From: an uncultured Marvinbryantia sp.
GTDB taxonomy: Bacteria; Bacillota; Clostridia; Lachnospirales; Lachnospiraceae
Assembly: GCA_947630735.1 (NCBI GenBank)
Contig: CANRIR010000015.1
Coordinates: forward strand, 1-48,791
Reading direction: 5' to 3'
DNA: 48,791 nt
In this document: positions 8,110 through 16,094 of the stretch, one piece after another
Position numbering within the stretch: position 1 is the first letter of the stretch
How the letters are laid out: each line of letters begins with the position of its first letter
The notes under the pieces: generated by a model
Database searches by the model: none
What the model saw: only the letters and a program-made list of their open reading frames with translations
What the model was told of the DNA's origin: nothing
Made by a program: the position numbers and the translations under genes

Positions 8110-9066
8110 ATGGCAGAAGAAAACCGTAAATATAAGGATTCCCTGTTTTGCGACCTGTTTTATTCGGATCGGGATGCGAAGGCGAACCTGTTGTCGCTGT
8201 ATAACGCCCTGCACGGCACGGACTATACGGATGAGGCGATGATCGAGCTGGTGCGGCTGGAGGATGTCTTTTTCAAGAATATAAAAAATGACATTGCGTT
8301 CCTGGTAAATAACCGCCGGATTGTTTTGGGGGAGCATCAGAGCACTGTGAATGAGAATATGCCCTTGCGGTGCCTGATGTATGTGGCACGGGAGTACGAA
8401 AAGCTCATCCCGGTAAGAGACCGTTACCGAACTATGCGCATTGAGGTGCCGCGGCCGGAGTTCTACACGTTTTACAACGGGAGTGCAGATTATCCGATGG
8501 AGACAAAGCTGCACCTGTCGTGCGCGTACCCGCCGTCGGATGAGAAACCGATGCTGGAGCTGACCGTGAAGATCATCAATATCAACTCGAATAAGAACAA
8601 CCCGCTGTTGACGGATTGCCGCGTGATGCGGGAATACAGCCGTTTCGTGGAGGCAACGCGCAAGTACAAGGGGGATAAGAATGCGCTTGAGGAGGCGATA
8701 CGGGAGTGCATCGCAAATGGGATCCTTACAGACTATTTGACCCGGAAGGGCAGTGAGGTGGTCAATATGCTGATGGAGGAGTATGATTACGACACGGATA
8801 TAGCAGTGCAGAGAGAAGAAGCTGCGGCGGAAGGCGAGAGACGTGGCATGAAAATAGGCGAGAAACGCGGAATCAAGATAGGCGAGGAGCGCGGCATGGA
8901 TGCGATTAACCAGTTGAATTCGACCCTGATTGCAGACAACCGCCTGGAAGATCTCGAGCGTTCCACGGAGGATTCGCTTTATCAGGAGCAGCTTTTGAAG
9001 GAATATCACATCGGGAAATATAGTGAAAACTGCGATCAAAGTGATTCCAAGCAGGCAAATTCTTAG
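8110..9066 (+). CDS. Rpn/PD-(D/E)XK nuclease family protein
   Basis: This 318-aa protein belongs to the Rpn (recombination-promoting nuclease, formerly 'putative transposase') family. The N-terminus RKYKDSLFCDLF leads into the nuclease core, where ND-IAFLV and GEHQST form the D...E-x-Q active-site pattern. The C-terminus has the characteristic charged repeats (RGMKIGEKRGIKIGEERGM) seen in such proteins. ATG 8110 gives the usual family N-terminus; ATG 8086 with GGAAG upstream is an alternative adding eight residues. These genes are found in multiple copies in many gut Clostridia and promote DNA breakage or recombination; a defence role has been proposed. Here it stands alone beside a palindromic repeat. 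Confidence 0.85.
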   Translation: MAEENRKYKDSLFCDLFYSDRDAKANLLSLYNALHGTDYTDEAMIELVRLEDVFFKNIKNDIAFLVNNRRIVLGEHQSTVNENMPLRCLMYVAREYEKLIPVRDRYRTMRIEVPRPEFYTFYNGSADYPMETKLHLSCAYPPSDEKPMLELTVKIININSNKNNPLLTDCRVMREYSRFVEATRKYKGDKNALEEAIRECIANGILTDYLTRKGSEVVNMLMEEYDYDTDIAVQREEAAAEGERRGMKIGEKRGIKIGEERGMDAINQLNSTLIADNRLEDLERSTEDSLYQEQLLKEYHIGKYSENCDQSDSKQANS

Positions 9067-9104
9067 GGTGTTCAGGCAATTACAAATGTGTTGTTACCAA
9101 ACGG

Positions 9105-9157
9105 CAGCCGTCATTATTCGTTGATCATATCACGAGGTAATGGCGGCTGTTTTCTGT
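9105..9157 (+). terminator. Rho-independent terminator after the Rpn-like gene
   Basis: CAGCCGTCATTA (9105-9116) pairs with TAATGGCGGCTG (9138-9149) around a 21-base loop, followed by TTTTCTGTCCTT. Confidence 0.7.
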
Positions 9158-9210
9158 CCTTAAAGATTGTGTAACACAACCCGACCAGGGCAGCAATAAG
9201 TGTACAACGA

Positions 9211-9816
9211 TCAAAGGCTATTGATCAGAAAAGAAATCGCCTCGGGAGCGGATTTATTAACTTCGTGTCCTGCCCCGGGAATGATGTGTAACTTTGATTG
9301 CGGCAATAAAACATGAAGCTGTTTAGATGCTTTCAGATTTGCCCTATCTTTTCCTCCGCAAATAATGGTTACCGGGCAAGTTAGTTCGCACAGTTTGCGG
9401 CTAAAATCCAATGACCGCATAGAATGGGATAATTGTATGGTGTTACGTTTTGACAACCCCATGCTGTCAAATGATCTCCCTGGCATAAAGCGAAATATAA
9501 CATTTTGAAGATCTATAAGCAAGGTTGGAACCTTATACTGTGCGCCGATCAAAACGAGAGAAGATACTTTGTTCTGATGTCTGATCGTATAATCAAGCGC
9601 CAAAAGCGCTCCTAGCGAAAGCCCGCAAAGCACAAACGGTTCCGCTGTTTTTTCGTACATTTTTTCAAATCCTGATAAAATACTGGAGTAGGTAAAATCT
9701 CCATTTGTTAATGAAAAAAGTTCCGGGCAGTCCACATCAGTCTGTAACATATTTTTTGCAACCGTTTGCCAGTCTTGTGCCGTCTGCCCTAAACCATGCA
9801 GAAAAACAACCTTCAT
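9211..9816 (-). CDS. Small alpha/beta hydrolase
   Basis: A 201-aa cytoplasmic alpha/beta-fold hydrolase. The N-terminal FLHGLGQTAQDW contains the oxyanion turn, the nucleophile elbow is GLSLGA with S67, and the Asp/His partners are probably D157 (CGGKD) and H184 (GAGHEVN). It is translationally coupled to the upstream XRE regulator through a 4-base ATGA overlap, so the two form a two-gene unit. Codons are more AT-rich than in the metabolic operons of the window. The substrate is unknown; thioesterase or carboxylesterase activity would fit the size. Confidence 0.85.
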   Translation of the reverse strand: MKVVFLHGLGQTAQDWQTVAKNMLQTDVDCPELFSLTNGDFTYSSILSGFEKMYEKTAEPFVLCGLSLGALLALDYTIRHQNKVSSLVLIGAQYKVPTLLIDLQNVIFRFMPGRSFDSMGLSKRNTIQLSHSMRSLDFSRKLCELTCPVTIICGGKDRANLKASKQLHVLLPQSKLHIIPGAGHEVNKSAPEAISFLINSL

Positions 9817-10610
9817 TTTTGCTGCGCCTCCTTCTTTCGGGAGAATAGATCATTCATGCCAAAGCATACCAGAGATAAAACAAGGGTAATGCCGCTGTTA
9901 AATATATTGGAAGTCATATTCTGCATTATATCTGGAATAAAGCAAGATACAATATATGTGATCGCGATCGGTGTGGGTATCATAACTAATAGGGCATAAC
10001 CCAAAGCCATCCATAGTTTTTTATGGCATTTGCAAAAAATCCTGTAAATTACCCAAACAGCAATTATCGAAACGAGTGCGATACACGTTCCCATTGTAAA
10101 AATGAGCGGCCTGCCCAGAAGCAGTGCAAAGATCGCCAATAAAGGAATGGGAACGATGCTGGCGGCTATCAATGTTTTTAAAATAATGTTTCTTTTTGCG
10201 GTCAGAGAGGGAAGTATTACAAGCCATGCCGCCGCAATTGCGGCAGCGGAGATCAAGGACCATGAGAGTTTTTCCGAAGTAAAGTGATCACAAACAAGGC
10301 AAGTATAAATTGCAACCAATGACGCCGCAGAAAACAATACCAAAATGGTTCGCTTCCCTCGTTCCGACAGGCAATATTTACGCTTCTTATATGGAAGTTC
10401 TTCTGGCTCCGTCAGATCTTCTTTGATCAGATAATCAGAAGTTACACTAAAAATATTGCTGAGTTGGGCGATAGAATCCACATCCGGAGTAGATTGCCCT
10501 AATTCCCATTTTGAAATTGTCTGACGTGTGACAGCTACCTTCTCTGCAAGTGCTTCCTGAGAAAGCCCCTGTTGCTTTCTCAATTTTTGTATTTTCTCTC
10601 CGAGTGTCAT
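9813..10610 (-). CDS. XRE-family regulator with membrane domain
   Basis: This 265-aa protein fuses an N-terminal helix-turn-helix of the XRE/Cro type (residues ~1-60, including GLSQEALAEKVAVTRQTISKWE) to a C-terminal region with about six hydrophobic segments (from residue ~95). Membrane-tethered XRE regulators are common in Firmicutes and often control the adjacent gene. The ATG at 10610 is preferred over 10634 because AGGAGG lies directly upstream of it at 7 bases. It overlaps the alpha/beta hydrolase gene by 4 bases. The signal it senses is unknown. Confidence 0.88.
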   Translation of the reverse strand: MTLGEKIQKLRKQQGLSQEALAEKVAVTRQTISKWELGQSTPDVDSIAQLSNIFSVTSDYLIKEDLTEPEELPYKKRKYCLSERGKRTILVLFSAASLVAIYTCLVCDHFTSEKLSWSLISAAAIAAAWLVILPSLTAKRNIILKTLIAASIVPIPLLAIFALLLGRPLIFTMGTCIALVSIIAVWVIYRIFCKCHKKLWMALGYALLVMIPTPIAITYIVSCFIPDIMQNMTSNIFNSGITLVLSLVCFGMNDLFSRKKEAQQK

Positions 10611-10806
10611 AAGGTATCCTCCTGTTACTATCATTAAGGAAAATCATAGCAGATAAGCCGTTTTATATCTACCAACATACGCAGGAACGGGCGCAACGAA
10701 CCGTTGCAGCAGGTAATTATTGCGCCGAATTTGATTTTGGAAACAACAGTGCGGAAACAACGATGGTTCTGTCGTATTGCCCATAGTATACTTCCCATAA
10801 ACATAA

Positions 10807-10848
10807 TCGTAAAGTATAATCATGAAATCGTAAAGTATAATCATGAAA
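10807..10848. repeat. Two perfect 21-bp tandem repeats
   Basis: TCGTAAAGTATAATCATGAA(A) occurs twice head-to-tail at 10807-10827 and 10828-10848. It lies in the 407-base gap between the divergent XRE and PPOX genes, which otherwise shows no convincing gene. Position and tandem form suggest regulator-binding sites for the XRE protein (inference). Confidence 0.7.
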
Positions 10849-11017
10849 TTATTGTAGAATTTTAAATGCTGCTTTGATATGATGAAAACAAACAGTTTTT
10901 TACGACAGGCGCCTTGCCGGCAAGTATCAGGAATTGACATGGAATGATCAAGTCGGTGCAGTGCCGCCGGAGGCTTTTTGGAAAAAATGCAGACAAATAA
11001 ATAAGGAGGATCCAATC

Positions 11018-11410
11018 ATGGAGAGAGTAGCAAAATTTTTAAAGGATGCAGGAACGTATTATCTGGCAACCGTAGAAGGCGATCAGCCGAGAGTGCGGCC
11101 GTTCGGAACGGCGCATATTTTTGAGGGGAAACTTTACATTCAGACGGGCAAGGTAAAGAATGTGTCCAGACAGATACACGCGAACCCCAAGGTGGAGGTG
11201 TGCGCCTTTCAGAATGGCGAATGGCTCCGCATTGCCGGAGAACTGGCGGAGGACGACAGGCGGGAGGCCAGACAGTCCATGCTGGATGCTTATCCGTCCC
11301 TGCAGAATATGTATTCGGCGGATGACGGGAACACTGAGGTTTTTTATTTCCGGAATGCGACGGCGACCTTTTCTTCCTTTACCCACGAACCGGAAGTGAT
11401 AAGGTTTTAA
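11018..11410 (+). CDS. Pyridoxamine 5'-phosphate oxidase-fold (PPOX) protein
   Basis: This 130-aa split-barrel flavin-binding protein is of the 'general stress protein 26/PPOX-like' type. Members bind FMN or F420 and reduce small molecules. Family signs are YYLATVEGDQPRVRPFGTA at the start, LYIQTGKVKNVSRQI and NPKVEVCAF. The ATG at 11018 is set by AAGGAGGA (from 11003), so a longer ORF upstream is rejected. Only remnants of another gene follow. The physiological substrate is unknown. Confidence 0.88.
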   Translation: MERVAKFLKDAGTYYLATVEGDQPRVRPFGTAHIFEGKLYIQTGKVKNVSRQIHANPKVEVCAFQNGEWLRIAGELAEDDRREARQSMLDAYPSLQNMYSADDGNTEVFYFRNATATFSSFTHEPEVIRF

Positions 11411-11416
11411 GCTTGA

Positions 11417-11842
11417 GGACACCGGTACAGGCCTCACGGTTGTGACATTCGCGCATCCCCTGATCTTTGTGACGGCCTGCTGAGCATAGTGCTGGCCTTT
11501 ATCGGTATTATGAATTTCTTCAACACAACCGCCACCACGGTTTTGAGCCGCAAAAAAGAACTGACACTTTTGGAGGCAACGGGCATGACCGGACGGCAGC
11601 TGCGATGGATGCTCACTGCGGAGGGCTGCATTTATCTGGGATGCGCTCTTGTCGGCGCGCTTGCGCTTATATTTGGGTACTGCGGCCATACGTTTCATCT
11701 GCCCGTTTCTGTCCTCGCCAAACGCACCATGCTTCCCTGCTTGGCCACACTTCCGGTTCTTTTGCTGGTCGCATGGGGAATACCGGGCAGGCAGTTTCAG
11801 AAAATGAAGCGGGAAAGCCTGGCAGAGCGTCTTCGGGGATAA
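11417..11842 (+). pseudogene. FtsX/MacB-type ABC permease, C-terminal remnant
   Basis: Residues such as IGIMNFFNTTATTVLSRKKE and LTLLEATGMTGRQLRWML are the typical last quarter of FtsX-like permeases of antimicrobial-peptide or lipoprotein export systems, which normally exceed 600 residues. Only ~117 residues with two or three membrane helices remain. The frame is open back to 11417, but the sequence before ~11470 is not permease-like, and there is no ribosome site or ATPase partner. It is a deletion remnant joined to the end of the PPOX gene. Confidence 0.8.
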
Positions 11843-11889
11843 GATGTGAAGCGTTGCCAGCGTGAATGGGTCTTTGTTTTATAGTGGAA

Positions 11890-11930
11890 AATGCCGCAGA
11901 GCCGGATTTCCGGGGCTTCTGCGGCATTGC
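11890..11930 (+). terminator. Stem-loop terminator after the permease remnant
   Basis: AATGCCGCAGA-GCC (11890-11903) pairs with GGGGC-TTCTGCGGCATT (ending 11928) and is followed by a T-rich tail (GCTATTCTTTTCT). Confidence 0.7.
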
Positions 11931-12007
11931 TATTCTTTTCTGGCAATGTCTTCGACATCAATCGGTGCGGAACTGGTGTAGTAAGCACACATACATAGAA
12001 ATAATAG

Positions 12008-12036
12008 TTGTTTCCATATCCATTTTGGGATATAAT
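12008..12036 (+). promoter_or_regulatory. Promoter of the AbrB-like gene
   Basis: -35 TTGTTT (12008-12013), 17-base spacer, consensus -10 TATAAT (12031-12036). The spacer and surroundings are AT-rich, and AbrB-type antitoxins usually bind such a site to repress themselves. Confidence 0.7.
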
Positions 12037-12087
12037 AATATTGATCTCAAGTTTTCTTTAGATTTCAAGAATGAAAGGGTAAGCTAT

Positions 12088-12342
12088 ATGAATCTAGCTA
12101 AAATTTCTGCCAATGGGCAAATCACGGTACCGGTTGAAATTCGTCGCCTGCTGGGTCTCAAATCCGGCGACAAAATTCTGTTTTATCAGAAGCAGGATGG
12201 AGAAGTAGTTGTGAGCAATGCATCTGCACAGGCAATCCGCAGAGCGCAAGCTGCTTTCGCCGATGCTGCTGACGCAATGGGCGTTTCCAGCGAAGATGAT
12301 ATGCAGGCACTTGTAAATGAAGTACGTTACGGAAAGGGTTAA
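12088..12342 (+). CDS. AbrB/SpoVT-type DNA-binding protein (antitoxin-like)
   Basis: An 84-aa swapped-hairpin DNA-binding protein. Residues 1-45 (LAKISANGQITVPVEIRRLLGLKSGDKI) are the canonical AbrB/MazE-type fold, followed by a C-terminal helical segment (RRAQAAFADAADAMGV, DDMQALVNEVR) of the kind that wraps a PIN-domain or MazF toxin. The ATG at 12088 follows GAAAGGG. No intact toxin gene follows: only ~50 bases separate it from the convergent HAD gene, so the antitoxin appears orphaned. Confidence 0.88.
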   Translation: MNLAKISANGQITVPVEIRRLLGLKSGDKILFYQKQDGEVVVSNASAQAIRRAQAAFADAADAMGVSSEDDMQALVNEVRYGKG

Positions 12343-12395
12343 TGACATGCGGATATTGTGTCGGATGTAGATATTATCTTATACTTAATGTCTTG

Positions 12396-13232
12396 TTATC
12401 TACGATCGATCTGCACTTTATCAGACAGCACGTTTTTTTCTAACCACACAGCCACTCCATCTTCATCATTTGCCAGAGTAATGTGATCTGCTATATTTTT
12501 GACATCTGAAATGGCATTTTCTACCGCAACGCCTGTCCCACATAGTTTCAGCATATCTATATCATTTTTATCGTCGCCAAAAGCCACGACTTCGTTTAGC
12601 GGGATATTAAACATATCTGTCAATTCCCGGATTGCCTGCACCTTTCCGGAGGACTCGGGCAGGAAAGCATACCACTTTTCTCCGCGATAGCCCTGTAACC
12701 TGCAATGGTTTTTCTCCGCGATCTTTAATGCCGTCTCATCATCGGGAAGCATAGCCACTATTTTATTTGCACGGCAAGTGAGAGGGGTGCTGTAATCACA
12801 ATACACGGCTTTATGTAATTTTTTGGATTCAGATATGTGTCTACTATTCCAAAACACCTTACGGCCTGCCGCCACAGTGATTTCCGTATCACACTCCAAC
12901 GCAAATATATCCTGTATGATCTGGTTTGTCTCCGCAATCCCGTGACTGCAGCTGTATATTTCATGGCCATGCCTGTGGATAAGGGTTCCGTCTGTTGTGA
13001 TCTCATAATCAGGCAGTAGTTCTTTTATATACCGTTCCGCACCGATCCAGTATCGCGCAGTGGCTATCACAACGAATATCCCCTGTCCTTTACAGCGTTT
13101 CAAAGCAGCTTTTGTACGCTCCGATATGCTCCCGTCAGAGCGAAGCAATGTTCCGTCAAGATCCGTGATGAGCATTTTGGGATTTATGATACCCGCTTTT
13201 ATATCGTTATTGAAATTGCGTACATGATACAA
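12396..13232 (-). CDS. Cof-type HAD-IIB family phosphatase
   Basis: A 278-aa cytoplasmic haloacid-dehalogenase-type phosphatase, likely acting on sugar phosphates or related small phosphometabolites. Motif I is ITDLDGTLL with nucleophile D24 and D26; motif II is in VIATARY; the C2 cap spans ~residues 85-190; motif IV is AFGDDKNDIDML. GGGAGG lies ~14 bases before the ATG at 13232. An internal ATG at 13175 would leave only three residues before motif I and has no ribosome site. It converges with the AbrB-like gene. Confidence 0.9.
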   Translation of the reverse strand: MYHVRNFNNDIKAGIINPKMLITDLDGTLLRSDGSISERTKAALKRCKGQGIFVVIATARYWIGAERYIKELLPDYEITTDGTLIHRHGHEIYSCSHGIAETNQIIQDIFALECDTEITVAAGRKVFWNSRHISESKKLHKAVYCDYSTPLTCRANKIVAMLPDDETALKIAEKNHCRLQGYRGEKWYAFLPESSGKVQAIRELTDMFNIPLNEVVAFGDDKNDIDMLKLCGTGVAVENAISDVKNIADHITLANDEDGVAVWLEKNVLSDKVQIDRR

Positions 13233-13509
13233 TTGCGTTTTTCCCTCCCCCCTCGCATTGAGTATATTGGCAATAATGACTGCTTATTGTCGTTTTGCTA
13301 CATTATATTGTTATACAGGAAAAAAAACAAGGCGTTTCGGTAATATTGTTTATCCCACGTCAATACAGGTACTTAGGTTTCAAGATAGCTGCCTGGCAGC
13401 AGTTTTTTCGGAAAAGGTACAAAAAAGGTACAAAACAGAGATTTCCAGGAAAGTGGGAAAGTTGAAAAGGCTATATTCCAAAGAAAGTTCACAGAATGTT
13501 CACAAAAAA

Positions 13510-13536
13510 TTAGCACTCATCTCTTGACAGTGCTAA
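13510..13536 (+). promoter_or_regulatory. CIRCE operator (HrcA binding site)
   Basis: TTAGCACTC-N9-CAGTGCTAA differs from the consensus CIRCE (TTAGCACTC-N9-GAGTGCTAA) at one base. It overlaps the -35 box of the Hsp20 promoter, the classic arrangement for repression by HrcA until heat shock. Confidence 0.92.
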
Positions 13537-13552
13537 CAATGCGTGTTATATT
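13524..13552 (+). promoter_or_regulatory. Hsp20 promoter
   Basis: Consensus -35 TTGACA (13524-13529), 17-base spacer, -10 TATATT (13547-13552). The -35 lies inside the CIRCE element. Confidence 0.9.
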
Positions 13553-13558
13553 ACATCT

Positions 13559-13613
13559 AGAACAAGCGAGAAGGACAAATTAGTAAATTATGGATTTGCC
13601 GCTTGCGGGTTCT
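13559..13613 (+). promoter_or_regulatory. Hairpin in the hsp20 5' leader
   Basis: AGAACAAGCG (13559-13568) can pair with CGCTTG...GTTCT (13600-13605, 13609-13613), closing a large loop at the very 5' end of the ~105-base leader. It could stabilise the mRNA or modulate translation; it does not cover the ribosome site. Confidence 0.45.
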
Positions 13614-13664
13614 AAAATAAAAAAATACGCACATAATAGTTCATGTGAAAAGGAGAGATGACTT

Positions 13665-14117
13665 ATGATGATGCCCAGTTTATTTGGAAGAGATATGTTT
13701 GGAAGGGATATGTTTGATGATTTCTTCGGTTATCCGTTGGAGACGCGCAGACCGCACCATGAGGTCATGAAGACCGATATGATGAAGACGGATATCAAAG
13801 ACACGGATCAGGGATATGAGATTACCATGAATATCCCGGGCGTGAAGAAAGAGAATGTGCAGGCGGAACTGAAAGACGGCTATCTGACCATCAGCGCCAC
13901 CACAAATTCCAGCGACGAGGAGAAGGACGATGAAGGCAGATACATCCGCCGCGAGCGCCACTACGGTTCCTGCAGCAGGAGCTTTTATGTGGGCGAAGAA
14001 GTAACGCAGGATGAGATCAAGGCGAAGTTTGAGGATGGAACCCTGAAATTGCTGGTTCCCAAGAAAGAAGAAAAGCCTGCGGTTGAGGAGAAGAAATACA
14101 TCACGATAGAAGGCTGA
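13665..14117 (+). CDS. Small heat-shock protein Hsp20 (alpha-crystallin family)
   Basis: This 150-aa ATP-independent holdase binds unfolding proteins during stress. The N-terminus is short with a duplicated FGRDM element (LFGRDMFGRDMFDDFFGYP). The alpha-crystallin domain spans ~residues 43-140, with EITMNIPGVKKENVQAEL and the conserved A-x-x-x-x-G-L-like end FEDGTLKLLVPKK. The ATG follows AAAGGAGAGATGACTT. Expression is almost certainly under HrcA through the CIRCE element upstream, and a strong terminator follows, so it is monocistronic. Confidence 0.96.
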   Translation: MMMPSLFGRDMFGRDMFDDFFGYPLETRRPHHEVMKTDMMKTDIKDTDQGYEITMNIPGVKKENVQAELKDGYLTISATTNSSDEEKDDEGRYIRRERHYGSCSRSFYVGEEVTQDEIKAKFEDGTLKLLVPKKEEKPAVEEKKYITIEG

Positions 14118-14130
14118 CGGGCAAAGATGA

Positions 14131-14160
14131 GGGAGATGCGGCGAGCATCTCCCTTTTTCT
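14131..14160 (+). terminator. Rho-independent terminator of hsp20
   Basis: GGGAGATGC (14131-14139) and GCATCTCCC (14145-14153) form a perfect 9-bp stem with a GGCGA loop, followed by TTTTTCTTGTT. Confidence 0.92.
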
Positions 14161-14202
14161 TGTTATTTTTCGGAAAATCGGATATGATGGAAGCAGAAAA
14201 AA

Positions 14203-14308
14203 CATACCGGCAGGAAACGAAAAGCAGGAAAACATAGCGGCAGGAAACGGAAAGCGGGAAACGAGCAGCAGGAAAACATACCGGCAGGAAACGGGAAGCT
14301 GGAAAAAT
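14203..14308. repeat. Degenerate tandem repeats ahead of ptsI
   Basis: Three imperfect units built on ACATA(C/G)CGGCAGGAAACG-GAAGC-GGAAA occupy the hsp20-ptsI gap, with shorter GGAAACG units between them. No gene is supported here. The unit resembles repeated GGAAA purine blocks rather than a coding repeat. Confidence 0.6.
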
Positions 14309-14350
14309 ATGCTGGCGAAAACCCGCAAAGCGGCGGGACGGAGGAAAAAG

Positions 14351-15970
14351 ATGCAGACATTTTCCGGAAAATCTGTGAATCAGGGGATAGCCATAGGACC
14401 GGCTGTGGTTCTTAAAAAAGCGGACGAGCAGGTAAAGCCTGTTCGGATTGCGGATGCGGATGCGGAGGTCGCGCGCATAAACAAGGGCCTGAGCGCGTCC
14501 CAAGAGCAGCTTCGGCACCTGTATGAGAAGGCCGCGGCGGAGGTGGGTGTGGAGCATGCCGCTATTTTTCAGGCGCATCGGATGATCTTGGAGGACGAGG
14601 AGTTTTTAAGTGCCGTCCGGGAGACGATACGCAGAGAGCAGGTCGGCGCGGAGTATGCGGCGGCCGTTGTGGGAGACCGCTTTGCGCGCACATTTGCGGA
14701 GATGGACGACGATTACATGCGGGCGCGCGCTGCGGATATCCGGGACGTCGTCAGCCGGCTGATCCGAAACTTAAACGGAACCGCGCAGGCGGATTTTTCC
14801 GTCACGCAGCCGTCCGTGATCGTGGCGGACGATTTAAGCCCCAGTGAGACGATGCAGATGGACAGGGAAAAGGTCCTTGCCTTTGTGACGGTACACGGCT
14901 CCGCCAATTCCCACACGGCCATCCTGGCCCGCACGATGAACATTCCGGCGCTCGTGGGGGTGCCGCTGGATCTGCGGCAGATACAGGACGGCACGACGGT
15001 CCTTGTGGACGGCGCGGCGGGGGTGGCTGTTTTTGATCCCACGGCCGAAGCGATCCAAAAGGCGCAGGAGAAGATCGCGAAAGAACAGAAGGCGGCTGGG
15101 CTGCTTCTGGAACTGCGGGGAAAAGAGAACATCACGCGCGGCGGAAAAAAGATCGAGGTGTACGCGAACATCAGCGGCCCGGAGGATGTGGCGCGTGCGC
15201 TGGAAAACGACGCGGGCGGCATCGGTCTGTTCCGCAGCGAGTTTTTATATCTGGGAAGGGAAAGCCTCCCGACGGAGGAGGAGCAGCTGCAGGCATACCG
15301 GCAGGTGCTTCGCGCCATGGGAGAGAAAAAAGTGATCATCCGCACGCTGGACATCGGGGCGGACAAAAAGGCGGATTATCTGCACCTGGAACGGGAGGAG
15401 AATCCGGCCCTGGGATGCCGCGCCATCCGCTTCTGCCTGACGCGGCCGGATATTTTCAAGACGCAGCTTCGCGCGCTGCTGCGCGCGGCCGTATATGGAA
15501 ATCTCTCTGTCCTGTACCCCATGATTATCTCCGCCGACGAGGTGCGCCGCGTCTGCGGGCTGGTAAGCGAGGCAAAACAGGAGCTGGATGCCCGGGGGAT
15601 CCCCTGTCGGGTGCCCGAACAGGGCGTTATGATCGAGACGCCGGCCGCCGTGATGATCAGCGAGGAACTGGCGGAGCTGGCGGACTTTTTCAGCATCGGC
15701 ACCAACGATCTGACGCAGTACACTCTGGCCGTTGACCGCCGGAGCGAAAAACTGTCCGGCTTTTGCAATCCGCACCACCCGGCGGTTTTACGGATGATCC
15801 GCATGGCGGCGCAGAACGCCCACAAACATGGGAAACGGGTGGGCATCTGCGGGGAGCTGGGAGCGGATCCGGAGCTTACGGAAGCATTTCTGGATATGGG
15901 GATTGACGAACTGTCGGTGCCGCCCTCCAAAATTTTGCCGCTGCGAAAGAGGATCCGGGAGATTCCATGA
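14351..15970 (+). CDS. ptsI: Phosphoenolpyruvate-protein phosphotransferase (PTS Enzyme I)
   Basis: This cytoplasmic first enzyme of the sugar phosphotransferase system takes phosphate from PEP to HPr. The 539-aa product has the usual domain order: swivelling phosphohistidine and HPr-binding domain (~1-220) with active-site H188 in SANSHTAILAR, then the PEP-binding TIM barrel with GGIGLFRSEFL, and C500 in GICGELGADP. ATG 14351 is chosen because GGAGG (14340-14344) is 6 bases upstream and the protein then starts like the family; a GTG-type start at 14309 has no support. No HPr (ptsH) gene is adjacent, which is less common. Confidence 0.96.
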   Translation: MQTFSGKSVNQGIAIGPAVVLKKADEQVKPVRIADADAEVARINKGLSASQEQLRHLYEKAAAEVGVEHAAIFQAHRMILEDEEFLSAVRETIRREQVGAEYAAAVVGDRFARTFAEMDDDYMRARAADIRDVVSRLIRNLNGTAQADFSVTQPSVIVADDLSPSETMQMDREKVLAFVTVHGSANSHTAILARTMNIPALVGVPLDLRQIQDGTTVLVDGAAGVAVFDPTAEAIQKAQEKIAKEQKAAGLLLELRGKENITRGGKKIEVYANISGPEDVARALENDAGGIGLFRSEFLYLGRESLPTEEEQLQAYRQVLRAMGEKKVIIRTLDIGADKKADYLHLEREENPALGCRAIRFCLTRPDIFKTQLRALLRAAVYGNLSVLYPMIISADEVRRVCGLVSEAKQELDARGIPCRVPEQGVMIETPAAVMISEELAELADFFSIGTNDLTQYTLAVDRRSEKLSGFCNPHHPAVLRMIRMAAQNAHKHGKRVGICGELGADPELTEAFLDMGIDELSVPPSKILPLRKRIREIP

Positions 15971-16040
15971 AATCTGTGGGATCCAACGAGATCCTGAAAA
16001 TTCAATGGGATCCGGGAGATCCCATGAGAACCCGAAAATT
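15950..16040. repeat. Short duplication over the ptsI stop codon
   Basis: GGATCCGGGAGATTCCATGA (15951-15970), containing the ptsI stop, recurs as GGATCCGGGAGATCCCATGA (16008-16027). The second copy is followed by the perfect palindrome CCCGAAAATTCGGG. This looks like slippage or a degenerated repeat; a terminator role is possible but there is no T-run. Confidence 0.55.
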
Positions 16041-16094
16041 CGGGCTGCCACCACGGCCCTGGGACGGCAGTAAAAACGACGCGGCAAAGGCGGG

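Noticed and set aside
10644-11015. 123-aa minus-strand ORF between XRE and PPOX genes
   Set aside because: It covers the tandem repeat and the ribosome site of the PPOX gene; low-complexity translation with no family match.
13258-13527. 89-aa plus-strand ORF upstream of hsp20
   Set aside because: No ribosome site, no recognisable domain, and its end overlaps the CIRCE operator and promoter.
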